Assembly (NCBI GenBank): GCA_902595795.1 | Contig: CACJRK010000011.1 | Location: forward strand, 1 to 38,162 | Direction of reading: 5' to 3' | Origin: an uncultured Pelagibacteraceae bacterium | GTDB taxonomy: Bacteria; Pseudomonadota; Alphaproteobacteria; Pelagibacterales; Pelagibacteraceae | DNA: 38,162 nucleotides | In this document: in pieces, positions 27,441 to 35,573 of the stretch | Layout: the number at the start of each line of letters is the position of its first letter | Numbering within the stretch: position 1 is the first letter of the stretch | Translations under genes and position numbers: made by a program | Notes under the pieces: generated by a model | The model's database searches: none | The model's input: the letters and a program-made list of their open reading frames with translations, nothing else | What the model was told of the DNA's origin: nothing

Positions 27441-27455
27441 ATAAAAAAATTATGA
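27440..27455. promoter_or_regulatory. Back-to-back -10-like elements between two divergent start codons
   Basis: The ATGs of the MFS gene (minus, 27440) and the dehydrogenase gene (plus, 27452) are separated by 11 nt. Plus strand: TATAAA at 27440-27445, 6 nt before the ATG. Minus strand: CATAAT at 27454-27449, 8 nt before its ATG. Both would give transcripts starting at or within 2 nt of the start codon. No good -35 is seen in either direction, and such boxes are common by chance in AT-rich DNA. Confidence 0.35.
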
Positions 27456-28321
27456 CTTGTAATGTTGCTTTCATAGGTCTTGGTGTTATGGGCTACCCAA
27501 TGGCTGGTTATATATCAAAAGCCGGACACAATGTAACTGTTTTTAATAGAACTAAATCTAAAGCTGAAAAATGGATTTCAGAATATAAAGGTAAAATGGC
27601 TGGATCACCTGCTGAAGCTGCTATAGGTGCTGAATATATTTTCACATGTGTTGGTAATGATAACGACTTAAGAGAAGTAACTTTTGGAGAAAATGGTGCT
27701 TTTAAAAATATTCAAAAAGGTGCTGTGTATATTGATAATACAACTGCCTCAGCTACCATAGCAAGAGAGATACACGAATATGCAAAAAAAAATGGATTTG
27801 GTTCTTTAGATGCTCCAGTTTCTGGAGGGCAAGCTGGTGCGGAAAATGGAGCTCTTACTGTAATGATAGGCGGAAATCAAGCTGACTTCGACAAAGCTAA
27901 AGATAAAATTGATTGTTATAGTAAAAAAATGAAATTACTAGGATCAGCTGGCAGTGGTCAATTAGCTAAAATGGTAAATCAGATTTGTATTGCTGGGTTA
28001 GTTCAAGGATTGTCTGAAGGAATTAATTTTGGAATGAAAGCTGGACTAAAAATGGAGGATGTTATTGAAGTCATCTCTAAAGGAGCAGCACAATCATGGC
28101 AAATGGAAAATAGATATAAAACTATGATTGATGATAAATTTGATTTTGGATTTGCTGTAGATTGGATGAGAAAAGATTTAAAAATAGCAATGGATGAAGC
28201 AAAAAACAATGGCTCACTACTTCCAGTTACTGAACTAGTTGATAAGTATTATGGTGAGGTTCAAGAAATGGGTGGTAATAGATGGGATACCTCAAGTTTA
28301 ATAAGAAGATTTAGGAAATAA
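27452..28321 (+). CDS. NAD(P)-dependent beta-hydroxyacid dehydrogenase (3-hydroxyisobutyrate dehydrogenase family)
   Basis: A 289-residue oxidoreductase. It has the nucleotide-binding IGLGVMGYPMA (GLGVMG 9-14), the substrate-binding DAPVSGGQAGAENG (from 120) and the catalytic lysine K173 in GSGQLAKMVNQ. The C-terminal all-helical domain ends DTSSLIRRFRK. Possible substrates include 3-hydroxyisobutyrate, tartronate semialdehyde and related short hydroxyacids, and sequence alone does not choose. The gene is followed after 1 nt by the PNPOx-like gene and probably forms a three-gene operon. Confidence 0.88.
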   Translation: MTCNVAFIGLGVMGYPMAGYISKAGHNVTVFNRTKSKAEKWISEYKGKMAGSPAEAAIGAEYIFTCVGNDNDLREVTFGENGAFKNIQKGAVYIDNTTASATIAREIHEYAKKNGFGSLDAPVSGGQAGAENGALTVMIGGNQADFDKAKDKIDCYSKKMKLLGSAGSGQLAKMVNQICIAGLVQGLSEGINFGMKAGLKMEDVIEVISKGAAQSWQMENRYKTMIDDKFDFGFAVDWMRKDLKIAMDEAKNNGSLLPVTELVDKYYGEVQEMGGNRWDTSSLIRRFRK

Positions 28322-28322
28322 T

Positions 28323-28922
28323 ATGCAACCCTCATACTATGAGGATTTTTCTGAGATAAAAAAAAAGATTTGGTCGATGCTAGATAATGCAGTGACTGAT
28401 AGAAGTTCCCCATTTAGAATACCAGTATTTATTTGTGGTAATCAAAATGATTTAGACGGTAGAATTGTAGTTCTTAGAAAGTCAGATCAATTTAATAATA
28501 TCGTTCAATACCACAGCGATATTCGTTCGGATAAAATTGAAAAATTAAAAACTAATAAAAATGCTGCAATGTTATTTTATGATAAAGATGAAAAGATACA
28601 GGTCAGATTAAAAGTAGAATGCAAAATAAATCATAATAATGATGTAACAAAAGAATCTTGGTCTAAAACTCAACATATTAGTAGAAAATGTTATTTAGTT
28701 GATAATGGGCCTGGAACTGAGTCAGATCTGCCAACCTCTGGACTAAAACCAGAACTAGATAATTTTGATTACACTAAAGAACAAAGTGAAGAAGGTTATA
28801 AAAACTTTACTGTTATACAGTGTAAAATAAAATCTATAGAATGGCTTTATTTAGCAGCCAAAGGTCACAGAAGAGCTAAATTTAATTTAGAAAATAATAA
28901 AGATACTTGGTTAGTTCCATAG
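28323..28922 (+). CDS. Pyridoxamine 5'-phosphate oxidase-like FMN-binding protein
   Basis: A 199-residue split-barrel flavoprotein-like sequence. The pattern SSPFRIPVFICGNQNDLDGRIVVLR, followed by YHSDIRSDKIEKLKTNKNAAMLFYD, is the FMN-binding core of the Alr4036/PNPOx-like branch. RVKCKIN-like and WSKTQHISRKCYLV segments follow. It lacks the classical PdxH C-terminal signature, so vitamin B6 oxidation is not assured. It sits 1 nt after the dehydrogenase gene and directly abuts the small membrane protein gene (TAG then ATG). Confidence 0.75.
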   Translation: MQPSYYEDFSEIKKKIWSMLDNAVTDRSSPFRIPVFICGNQNDLDGRIVVLRKSDQFNNIVQYHSDIRSDKIEKLKTNKNAAMLFYDKDEKIQVRLKVECKINHNNDVTKESWSKTQHISRKCYLVDNGPGTESDLPTSGLKPELDNFDYTKEQSEEGYKNFTVIQCKIKSIEWLYLAAKGHRRAKFNLENNKDTWLVP

Positions 28923-29126
28923 ATGGTTACTGGATATATATTCGCAGCATTTATTATCATTTTAGGATTAGCTGTAATGAGATTTGGTAGCATTCATGTT
29001 AGAAAATTTAAAGAGGGTAAAACAAAAATTAAATCGAAGTTAAGTGGACAATTATCCTTTTTAATTTTATTTATAATAATAATTGGATTGATAGTTTATT
29101 CAGTCAATGATCTATTATTTAACTAA
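28923..29126 (+). CDS. Small membrane protein with two predicted helices, unknown function
   Basis: A 67-residue protein with hydrophobic segments at about 4-20 (GYIFAAFIIILGLAVM) and 44-62 (LSFLILFIIIIGLIVYS), joined by a very basic loop (HVRKFKEGKTKIKSKL). By the positive-inside rule the loop is cytoplasmic and both ends are outside. The start codon directly follows the stop of the PNPOx-like gene, which supports a real, coupled gene. I do not recognise a family. Its stop is 13 nt from the stop of the convergent DUF1330 gene. Confidence 0.65.
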   Translation: MVTGYIFAAFIIILGLAVMRFGSIHVRKFKEGKTKIKSKLSGQLSFLILFIIIIGLIVYSVNDLLFN

Positions 29127-29139
29127 ATGAATTATTCTT

Positions 29140-29439
29140 TCAAATTCCTTTAATAATTATATTTGTACCCTCGGAATTATCTAATCTTATCTGTTTTATT
29201 GGTTTGTATTCTTCAGAATTGTACCATTCTAATGCTTTTTCATATGTAGGGAATTTAAGAATAATAATTCTAGGAAATTTTGTTTCTCCATCAAAAATTT
29301 GAAATTCACCAGCTCTTACTAAAAATTCTCCACCAAATTTTTTTACAAGTGGCGTTACCTTTTCAACATATTCCTTATAACTTTCAGGATTAGTTACTTT
29401 TAATTGAGCTATTACGTAGCCTGCTGGCATTTTTCTCAT
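29140..29439 (-). CDS. DUF1330 family protein
   Basis: A 99-residue dimeric alpha/beta-barrel (ferredoxin-like) protein of unknown role. The family pattern is GYVIAQLKVTNPESYKEYV, then FGGEFLVRAGEFQIFDGE, RIIILKFPTYEKALEWYNS and EEYKPIKQIR. The ATG at 29439 overlaps the hydrolase stop (ATGA), which implies coupling; an ATG three codons later is also possible. Function in the hydrolase operon is unknown. Confidence 0.85.
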   Translation of the reverse strand: MRKMPAGYVIAQLKVTNPESYKEYVEKVTPLVKKFGGEFLVRAGEFQIFDGETKFPRIIILKFPTYEKALEWYNSEEYKPIKQIRLDNSEGTNIIIKGI

Positions 29440-30509
29440 TTAACTTTTGATGCTATAAAATCTAATATTTGTGGATAATAAGTGTCGAAGCATTCCCGAT
29501 ATAACATATTGTGACCTTTAGCTTTTTTCATCATCGCTTTTTTTTCTTTTTTATCTACTGGAATAAATTTTTTTGCACTTCTGAGTTTCTTTTTTCCCTC
29601 TGGCCAAACTTCTTCCCATCCACCATGCATTCTTGGCAAATTTTCACAAAGCTTTCCATTGACTGATATTTCCTTACCACCTTTAGCATTATGACCTGGT
29701 AATTTAATCATTTTTGCACCAGGTATGTCACCTATCCATTTTAAATCTTGGTAACTTGCTTTCCAATCTTCACCTCCGTCGACTGGACTTGAATAAATTA
29801 TTGCATCGAGTTTTTTAAATGTTTTCATTTCATCAATTAATATTTTTCTCACAGGTCCATTTGGCTTTCTATCCCAACAATTAGGCATGTAAGAAATTGC
29901 AGCATTAAATGCATCAGGATATTTACCTTTTAGTCTTAATGCATTCCATCCTCCGCAAGAATGGCCTGATAAAAATATTTGATCTCGAGGGGTGCCTTTA
30001 TCTGCAAAATAATTAATTATTTCTATAGTTCTTTTTTCCCTCAAATAGGTTGGGAAGTCATTTAAAACACACTCGTGCCATTCTTGATGCCACGCACCCT
30101 TTAACTTCCACCCACAAGCATATCCAATTTCTTTACCTTTATAGGGATCATTTTTTTTATCTATCAAACTTCCATTCATCCATAATACAATTTCTTTTCC
30201 ATTTATTTTTTTTCCTGAAAGTTGTGGTGCCATAAGTTTTGCTAAATAAAGATCCCAGCCCGGGCCCCAGCCTTTATTCCATCCCCAACCACCGTGATTA
30301 TATATAACGATAATTTTATCCTTTGGATTATCTATATCTCTACCTTTTATAATTTTAAGTTTTTTACCTTCGTGCCAAACAAATGCATCAAAATTTTTAG
30401 GTTTTTCATAGTTAGATGATTTAAATAATAAATATTCAATTTCTTTTGCAAATGAAATGTTAACAATTAGTAAATTAAAAAATATTATTAGTGTTAAAAA
30501 TTTTCTCAT
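29436..30509 (-). CDS. Exported alpha/beta hydrolase, unknown substrate
   Basis: Starting at the ATG at 30509, the 357-residue chain opens with a signal peptide (MRKFLTLIIFFNLLIVNISFA, cleavage after about 21). The alpha/beta-hydrolase features are the oxyanion-region NHGGWGW (about 71-77) and the nucleophile elbow GHSCGG (Ser184). A late HGGWEEVW-like segment offers a candidate catalytic His. There are several Trp/Gly-rich loops and multiple Cys, which suits a periplasmic enzyme. The ATG shares a base with the stop of the upstream gene (TAATG). A TTG at 30539 would spoil the signal peptide. The esterase/dienelactone-hydrolase fold is likely; the substrate is unknown. Confidence 0.75.
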   Translation of the reverse strand: MRKFLTLIIFFNLLIVNISFAKEIEYLLFKSSNYEKPKNFDAFVWHEGKKLKIIKGRDIDNPKDKIIVIYNHGGWGWNKGWGPGWDLYLAKLMAPQLSGKKINGKEIVLWMNGSLIDKKNDPYKGKEIGYACGWKLKGAWHQEWHECVLNDFPTYLREKRTIEIINYFADKGTPRDQIFLSGHSCGGWNALRLKGKYPDAFNAAISYMPNCWDRKPNGPVRKILIDEMKTFKKLDAIIYSSPVDGGEDWKASYQDLKWIGDIPGAKMIKLPGHNAKGGKEISVNGKLCENLPRMHGGWEEVWPEGKKKLRSAKKFIPVDKKEKKAMMKKAKGHNMLYRECFDTYYPQILDFIASKVK

Positions 30510-31021
30510 TAAAATATTGATTTTGAATATTTTTTCCAATTATCTTGATAGTGTTTTGTATTTTCAAATACTGCCTTTTTTTCTTCTTCTGTGACTTCTC
30601 TAATAACTTTACCTGGTGAACCAACAACTAGAGAGTTATCAGGAATAACTTTATTTTCTGTAATTAAAGCTTTAGCACCTATAATACAATTTTTGCCAAT
30701 ATTTGCTTTATTTAAGATGACAGCTCCTATTCCAATTAAGCTATTATCTCCAATAGTGCATCCATGAAGCATAACTAAATGTCCAATTGTTACATTTTTT
30801 CCAACTTTTAGTGGGCAGCCTGGGTCAGTGTGTAAAACACTCCCATCTTGAACATTTGATCCTTCACCAATATGAATGTTTTCAATGTCTCCTCTAAGTA
30901 CAGCATTAAACCAAATACTTGTATTTTTTTCTAAAGTAACATCCCCTATTACTGTAGCATTAGGAGCCACCCAATTTTCGCCAGAGTTTTTTGGTTTTTT
31001 ATCTTTTAAATCATAAAACAT
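30509..31021 (-). CDS. Gamma-carbonic-anhydrase-like hexapeptide-repeat protein
   Basis: A 170-residue left-handed beta-helix protein of the gamma-CA/PaaY/YrdA group. The three zinc-binding histidines are visible as H64 (VLHTDPG), H81 and H86 (GHLVMLHG). The N-terminal GDVTLEKNTSIWFNAVLRGD and the C-terminal SLVVGSPGKVIREVTEEE are typical. Whether it hydrates CO2 is uncertain, since many members are inactive or act on CoA thioesters. It is translationally coupled to the exported hydrolase and starts 19 nt from the divergent thioredoxin-like gene. Confidence 0.88.
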   Translation of the reverse strand: MFYDLKDKKPKNSGENWVAPNATVIGDVTLEKNTSIWFNAVLRGDIENIHIGEGSNVQDGSVLHTDPGCPLKVGKNVTIGHLVMLHGCTIGDNSLIGIGAVILNKANIGKNCIIGAKALITENKVIPDNSLVVGSPGKVIREVTEEEKKAVFENTKHYQDNWKKYSKSIF

Positions 31022-31040
31022 AATCTATATATTTTACATT

Positions 31041-31595
31041 ATGCCTATACAAACTCCAATATGTGATTTTGGTAAAAAAGCTATTCCATTTAAATTAAAA
31101 TCTACTGATAATAAAATTCTATCTTTAAATGACATCAAAGGTGAAAATGGAACTTTGATAATGTTTATTTGTAATCATTGCCCATATGTAAAAGCTATTA
31201 CAAAAGAGTTAGTTGAAGATAGTAGTGAATTAAACAAAATTGGTATCAACACAGTTGCTATCTGCTCAAATGACTTTGTTAATTATCCAGACGATTCGTT
31301 TGATAACATGATTAAGTTTTCAAATGAAAATCATTTTAATTTTCCTTACTTGCATGATGAAACTCAAGAAATTGCTAAAGCATATAATGCTGTATGTACT
31401 CCAGATTTCTTTGGCTATAATAAAAATCTGGAACTTCAATACAGAGGACGATTAAGAGAACTTAAAAAGTTTATTCCAGTTAAAGACGGAGAAAGTGATC
31501 TACTAACAGCTATGAGACAAATAGCTGAAACTGGAAAAGGTCCTGAAGGTCAAATACCTAGTGCGGGTTGTGGTATTAAATGGAAGTATGATTAA
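31041..31595 (+). CDS. Thioredoxin-fold (AhpC/TSA-like) redox protein
   Basis: A 184-residue cytoplasmic protein of the peroxiredoxin-like thioredoxin group. It has MFICNHCPYVKAI with C44-x-x-C47, then AICSNDFVNYPDDSFDNM and the cis-Pro region CTPDFFGYNKNLELQYRGR. It ends SAGCGIKWK. This matches a widespread family whose members are annotated only as thioredoxin-like; the partner is unknown. The stop shares a base with the glycosyltransferase start (TAATG). Confidence 0.82.
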   Translation: MPIQTPICDFGKKAIPFKLKSTDNKILSLNDIKGENGTLIMFICNHCPYVKAITKELVEDSSELNKIGINTVAICSNDFVNYPDDSFDNMIKFSNENHFNFPYLHDETQEIAKAYNAVCTPDFFGYNKNLELQYRGRLRELKKFIPVKDGESDLLTAMRQIAETGKGPEGQIPSAGCGIKWKYD

Positions 31596-32677
31596 TGTAT
31601 CTAATCGTAACTAGATCATTCCCACCTGAGCTTGGTGGTATGCAAAGTCTAATGTGGGGTCTTTCAAGAGAACTGTCTAAAAACTTTATGATTAAAGTTT
31701 TTGCAGATTACGTAGAGGATCATAAAGATTTTGATGAACAATCATCTTTTTCTATCGAAAGAATTGGAGGAATTAAATTACTTAGAAAATACAGAAAAGC
31801 ACAATTAATAAATGAATATATCAAAGAAAATAAAATAAATGGTATTATTGCTGACCATTGGAAAAGTTTAGAACTTATTAAAACATCAAAAAAAAAATAT
31901 TGCTTAATACATAGTAAAGAAATTAATCATCCAAAAGGTTCTAGTCAAAACAAAAGAGTTGTTAATGTTTTAAACAATGTTGCTAAGGTTATAGCAAATT
32001 CTCAATTTACTAAAAATTTAGCTATAGAACTTGGTGTCAATGAAAATAAAATTATTGTAATAAATCCAGGTGTTGATCCTGCTCAAGAATTAAATAAAAA
32101 AACTTTAGATAAAGTTGAAAGCATTCTTAAAATAAAAAATCCAAGGTTAATTACAGTATCAAGGTTTGATAAACGTAAAAACCATGAAAAAATAGTTATG
32201 GCTTTAAGGAACTTAAAACAAATTTATCCTGATATTGTTTACATTTGTGTTGGATACGGAGAAGAAGAAGAAAATATTAAGAAACTGGTTAAAGAATTAG
32301 ACCTTGAAGCTCAAGTAATGTTTTTTAAAAATATAAGTGATGATTTAAAAAATGCTCTTCTTGCTAAATCTAATATATTTGTAATGCCTTCAATAATTTA
32401 TAAAAAATCTATTGAAGGTTTTGGAATTGCTTACGTGGAAGCAGCCCAATATGGAGTACCATCTATAGGTGGAAAGGATGGTGGGGCATCTGATGCTATT
32501 GATCATGAGAAAACAGGATTGATTTGTGATGGTAACAATTTTGATAATGTATACTACTCAATTAATTCAATGTTAGAAAATAAAAAATATTTGGAATACG
32601 GTAAAAATGCTAAAGATCTAGTATCTAAATTTTATTGGTCTAATATAATTGAACAATATAAACAAATACTTAACTAA
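31595..32677 (+). CDS. Glycosyltransferase family 4 (GT-B)
   Basis: A 360-residue retaining GT-B glycosyltransferase, probably building a surface polysaccharide, lipid glycan or glycoconjugate. The N-terminal RSFPPELGGMQSLMWGLSREL is the acceptor-domain start. RLITVSRFDKRKNHEKIVMAL opens the donor domain, and EGFGIAYVEAAQYGVPSIGG carries the E-x7-E sugar-nucleotide motif. There is no signal or transmembrane segment. The start codon is fused to the thioredoxin-like gene. Donor and acceptor sugars cannot be told from the sequence. Confidence 0.87.
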   Translation: MYLIVTRSFPPELGGMQSLMWGLSRELSKNFMIKVFADYVEDHKDFDEQSSFSIERIGGIKLLRKYRKAQLINEYIKENKINGIIADHWKSLELIKTSKKKYCLIHSKEINHPKGSSQNKRVVNVLNNVAKVIANSQFTKNLAIELGVNENKIIVINPGVDPAQELNKKTLDKVESILKIKNPRLITVSRFDKRKNHEKIVMALRNLKQIYPDIVYICVGYGEEEENIKKLVKELDLEAQVMFFKNISDDLKNALLAKSNIFVMPSIIYKKSIEGFGIAYVEAAQYGVPSIGGKDGGASDAIDHEKTGLICDGNNFDNVYYSINSMLENKKYLEYGKNAKDLVSKFYWSNIIEQYKQILN

Positions 32678-32700
32678 GATAATATTTCCAGTATCTTTAA

Positions 32701-33588
32701 ATGTCAAAAAATAAACAAGCAATTGTACTGATAATCATTTCTGTTTTTTCTGGAACAATGATGCTTACATTTTTAAAGTTAGCACAAGAAGATGTGAATG
32801 TTTATGTTGCTGGATTTTTTAGATTTTTATTTGGTTTCTTAATTATTTGTCCTTATATTTTAAAATCTAAATTAACAGTTTTTAAAACAAATCATCTTAA
32901 AAAACATTTTTTAAGAGCAGTTTTAAATTTGCCTTCAATGATTTTATATTTTTCAGCTTTAGTAATGATGCCTATTGAAAAAGTCACGGCAATATCTTTC
33001 GTTGTTCCTTTCATGGTAACAATATTAGCTGTTTTGTTTCTAGGAGAAAAAATTTATATATACAGGAGTTTTGCCTTAATTTTAGGTTTCATTGGTATGT
33101 TAATAATTTTAAGACCTGGAATTATTGATATTTCTATTGGGGTTTATATGGCACTAGCCTCATCTTTTATGTGGTCTGTAGTGATTATAATTACCAAAAG
33201 AATTTCTAGAGATGATAGTTCAATCACGATTTTATCTTATGGTTATATGTTTATGACGATTTTTAGTTTTATAATTGTTTTATTTAATTGGCAAACACCT
33301 ACCTTACAAACTTTAATTTATTTATTTTTTGGAGGTTTATCCGGAACATTATTGCATCTGTGTATTAACCATGCTTATAAACTGGTAGATGTAAGTATGA
33401 CTCAACCCTATTCTTTTCTAAGTCTTGTATTTGCTTCTGTAGTTGGCTTATATGTATTTAATGAAACACCCGATCTATTTACCTGGGTTGGAGCAAGTGT
33501 TATTTTTATTGGTGTTTTAATTATCTCCTACAGAGAAATGAAATTAGATAAAGAAATAATTAGAAAAAGAATAGATATTAAAAATTAA
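32701..33588 (+). CDS. EamA-family (drug/metabolite transporter superfamily) permease
   Basis: A 295-residue protein with about 10 hydrophobic helices in two EamA repeats. Marks are FFRFLFGFLIICPYIL, KVTAISFVVPFMVTILAVLFLGEKIYIYR (end of repeat 1) and MTQPYSFLSLVFASVVGLYVFNETPDLFTWVGASVIFIGV (end of repeat 2). The substrate is unknown; many members export amino acids or metabolites. It lies 23 nt after the glycosyltransferase gene. Its TAA overlaps the stop of the convergent GT9 gene in a shared TTAA. Confidence 0.87.
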   Translation: MSKNKQAIVLIIISVFSGTMMLTFLKLAQEDVNVYVAGFFRFLFGFLIICPYILKSKLTVFKTNHLKKHFLRAVLNLPSMILYFSALVMMPIEKVTAISFVVPFMVTILAVLFLGEKIYIYRSFALILGFIGMLIILRPGIIDISIGVYMALASSFMWSVVIIITKRISRDDSSITILSYGYMFMTIFSFIIVLFNWQTPTLQTLIYLFFGGLSGTLLHLCINHAYKLVDVSMTQPYSFLSLVFASVVGLYVFNETPDLFTWVGASVIFIGVLIISYREMKLDKEIIRKRIDIKN

Positions 33589-34526
33589 GAAATAATTTCA
33601 GATAATCTTTCAAAAACCTTTTCTGCTGAGAGCTTGGATAACTCTGGAACTTGTATTGCTTTAAAATTTTCTCTTTCAATGCTTACTTTAAAAGGTGTTG
33701 TATGAGATCCAAATAAAGCTATACCTTTCGATCCCAAGTGAGCTGTCATATGTGCTGGTCCAGTATCATTTGCAACAACAAATAAGCTATCTTTAATTAA
33801 TGTTGCTAACTGAGAAATATCTAAAGCTTTACCATTATCTAAAATACAGAGTGCATTAATATTTGATGCTTCTTTTATTTCATCTGGTCCAGGTGCAATA
33901 ACTACTTTTAATTTATTATCTAATTTTTCACCAATAATAGAAATTAGCTCATTATAATAAGGCCATTTTTTTGATGTTAAGTGAGGCGAACAAAAGGGAA
34001 AAAGAAGAATATATTTTTCTAATTGATAATAATTTTTAATTTGAGATATGTCTGATGGACTCCATGAAAAATCAGGTTTTAAAGTATGATTTGTATTTAT
34101 GCCTGAGCTTTTTAACTGGTAGTCAAATCTAGATAAAACAGAATCTTTATCAAAATCTTTTTTTGAAGTTCCCTTTGGTAAAGTAGTTTCTGAAGATGAC
34201 CAAGTATCTTTTGTTACTTTTGGAAATAAAATTTTTTTATAAAAAGCTGTTCTACTAGAATTTTGAAGATCATAAACTTTAGAAAATTTGTATTTTTTAA
34301 TATTCTTCATCAAAAAATATAAATAAATAAGATTAAATCTAGATAACCGTTTATCTAAAATAACATTAGAAATATGCGGATTTTTTTTAAATAAATCAAA
34401 ATATGGTTTAGTTGTGAGTAAATGAATTTCATCTTCCTTATGATGCTCAGAAATGTCTTGAATCGCACCACAAGCTTGAGCTATATCACCTAATGAACCA
34501 TGTTTAATAATTAAAATATTAGACAT
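33585..34526 (-). CDS. Glycosyltransferase family 9 (heptosyltransferase-like)
   Basis: A 313-residue GT-B enzyme of the ADP-heptose:LPS heptosyltransferase group. The N-terminal LIIKHGSLGDIAQACGAIQDI is the classic GT9 opening, with the Asp of GSLGD as the likely catalytic base. KKWPYYNELI and the SLFVVANDTGPAHMTAHLGSKGIALFGSHTTP donor-site region are clear. It probably adds a sugar to the LPS core. A DUF6165 gene starts 32 nt away on the other strand. Heptose as donor is inferred from the family. Confidence 0.9.
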   Translation of the reverse strand: MSNILIIKHGSLGDIAQACGAIQDISEHHKEDEIHLLTTKPYFDLFKKNPHISNVILDKRLSRFNLIYLYFLMKNIKKYKFSKVYDLQNSSRTAFYKKILFPKVTKDTWSSSETTLPKGTSKKDFDKDSVLSRFDYQLKSSGINTNHTLKPDFSWSPSDISQIKNYYQLEKYILLFPFCSPHLTSKKWPYYNELISIIGEKLDNKLKVVIAPGPDEIKEASNINALCILDNGKALDISQLATLIKDSLFVVANDTGPAHMTAHLGSKGIALFGSHTTPFKVSIERENFKAIQVPELSKLSAEKVFERLSEIIS

Positions 34527-34558
34527 ATTTAAAACAACTTAACATAGTATAATGTTTT

Positions 34559-34948
34559 ATGAATAAAATTCTTGTTGAAGTATCAGTAGGTGAGCTATTA
34601 GACAAAATTTCAATCTTAGAAATTAAAAAAGAAAAAATTAAAGACTCTGAAAAACTTAAGTTTATTAACGACGAATATGAAGTTTTAAAAAATGAGCTTG
34701 AAAAAAATATAAAAATTGATGAAAAATTAACAAAACTTTTTGTAGCTTTAAAAAATATAAATTCTAAATTGTGGATTATTGAAGATGAAAAAAGAATGTG
34801 CGAAAAAGATTCAAATTTTGGAGAAAATTTTATAAGATTATCTAGAGATGTTCATTTTTTTAACGATACTAGAGCTAAAATTAAGCTAGATATAAATAAT
34901 CACACTGGATCAAAAATAAGAGAGATTAAGGAATATACTAAATATTAA
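34559..34948 (+). CDS. DUF6165 family protein
   Basis: A 129-residue soluble, helix-rich protein. KILVEVSVGELLDKISILEIKKEKI, then a central helical region (VALKNINSKLWIIEDEKRMCE), and FIRLSRDVHFFNDTRAKIKLDIN match the DUF6165 pattern as I know it. Members are often next to LPS or TPR-type glycosyltransferase genes, and here it diverges from a GT9 gene. A role in surface glycan synthesis is inferred from context. Its stop is 1 nt from the stop of the LysE-type gene. Confidence 0.75.
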   Translation: MNKILVEVSVGELLDKISILEIKKEKIKDSEKLKFINDEYEVLKNELEKNIKIDEKLTKLFVALKNINSKLWIIEDEKRMCEKDSNFGENFIRLSRDVHFFNDTRAKIKLDINNHTGSKIREIKEYTKY

Positions 34949-34949
34949 A

Positions 34950-35543
34950 TTAATAAAAAAATAACCAACCTCCTACTAAAATTAGTATTGATCCACCTAT
35001 TAAATTTAAAATTTTTAAGTATTTGTTTACGATCAATTCTCTAAATTTTCCAAAAATTAAAGCGTAACAACTATCACAAATTGTAGCTACAAGAATAAAT
35101 AATAAACCAAAATATATTATTTGATAACTTACCGAATTATCTAAACTAATAAATTGCGGTAAGAATGATCCAAGAAAGAAAAAAATCTTAGGATTAGTTA
35201 AAATTACTATTAAGCCTTGGAAAAAAAATCTTTTGCTATATTTTTTGGATTGGTTGTTGTTCAAATTTATTTTGGACTTCAGCGCAATTACTCCTAGAAT
35301 TATTAAATAGACTGCACCAAGTATCCTAACAATTTTTATTATTTTGTTCAAAAATGGAGAAATAAATTCAAATCCTATTGCTAATAAAATAATTAAAATT
35401 AAAACACCAAATTGTGTTCCTAAAACATTTAATAAACCAGCCTTAACACCATATTTAATAGAGTTTGCAACTATTAAACTTACAGTTGGTCCAGGAACAA
35501 TAACCACCAAAAAACTTGCTATTAAAAAATAAAATAATTCCAA
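34950..35543 (-). CDS. LysE-family amino-acid exporter
   Basis: A 197-residue inner-membrane protein with about 6 hydrophobic helices. The family opening FLVVIVPGPTVSLIVANSIKYGVKAGLLNVLGTQFG is clear, as are GAVYLIILGVIALKS and GLIVILTNPKIFFFLGSFLPQF. Members export basic or neutral amino acids or homoserine-type compounds. The start is a TTG at 35543: no ATG lies between it and an in-frame stop at 35576-35574, which is the stop of the oxygenase gene. No Shine-Dalgarno is seen. It follows the PhyH gene by 30 nt in the same direction. Confidence 0.85.
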   Translation of the reverse strand: MELFYFLIASFLVVIVPGPTVSLIVANSIKYGVKAGLLNVLGTQFGVLILIILLAIGFEFISPFLNKIIKIVRILGAVYLIILGVIALKSKINLNNNQSKKYSKRFFFQGLIVILTNPKIFFFLGSFLPQFISLDNSVSYQIIYFGLLFILVATICDSCYALIFGKFRELIVNKYLKILNLIGGSILILVGGWLFFY

Positions 35544-35573
35544 AATTTTTAAATTTAAAATTAAAAAAAATAA

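Noticed and set aside
30510-30539. TTG at 30539 as the start of the exported hydrolase
   Set aside because: It would put charged residues ahead of a good signal peptide and overlap the upstream gene by 31 nt. The ATG at 30509 with a TAATG junction fits better.
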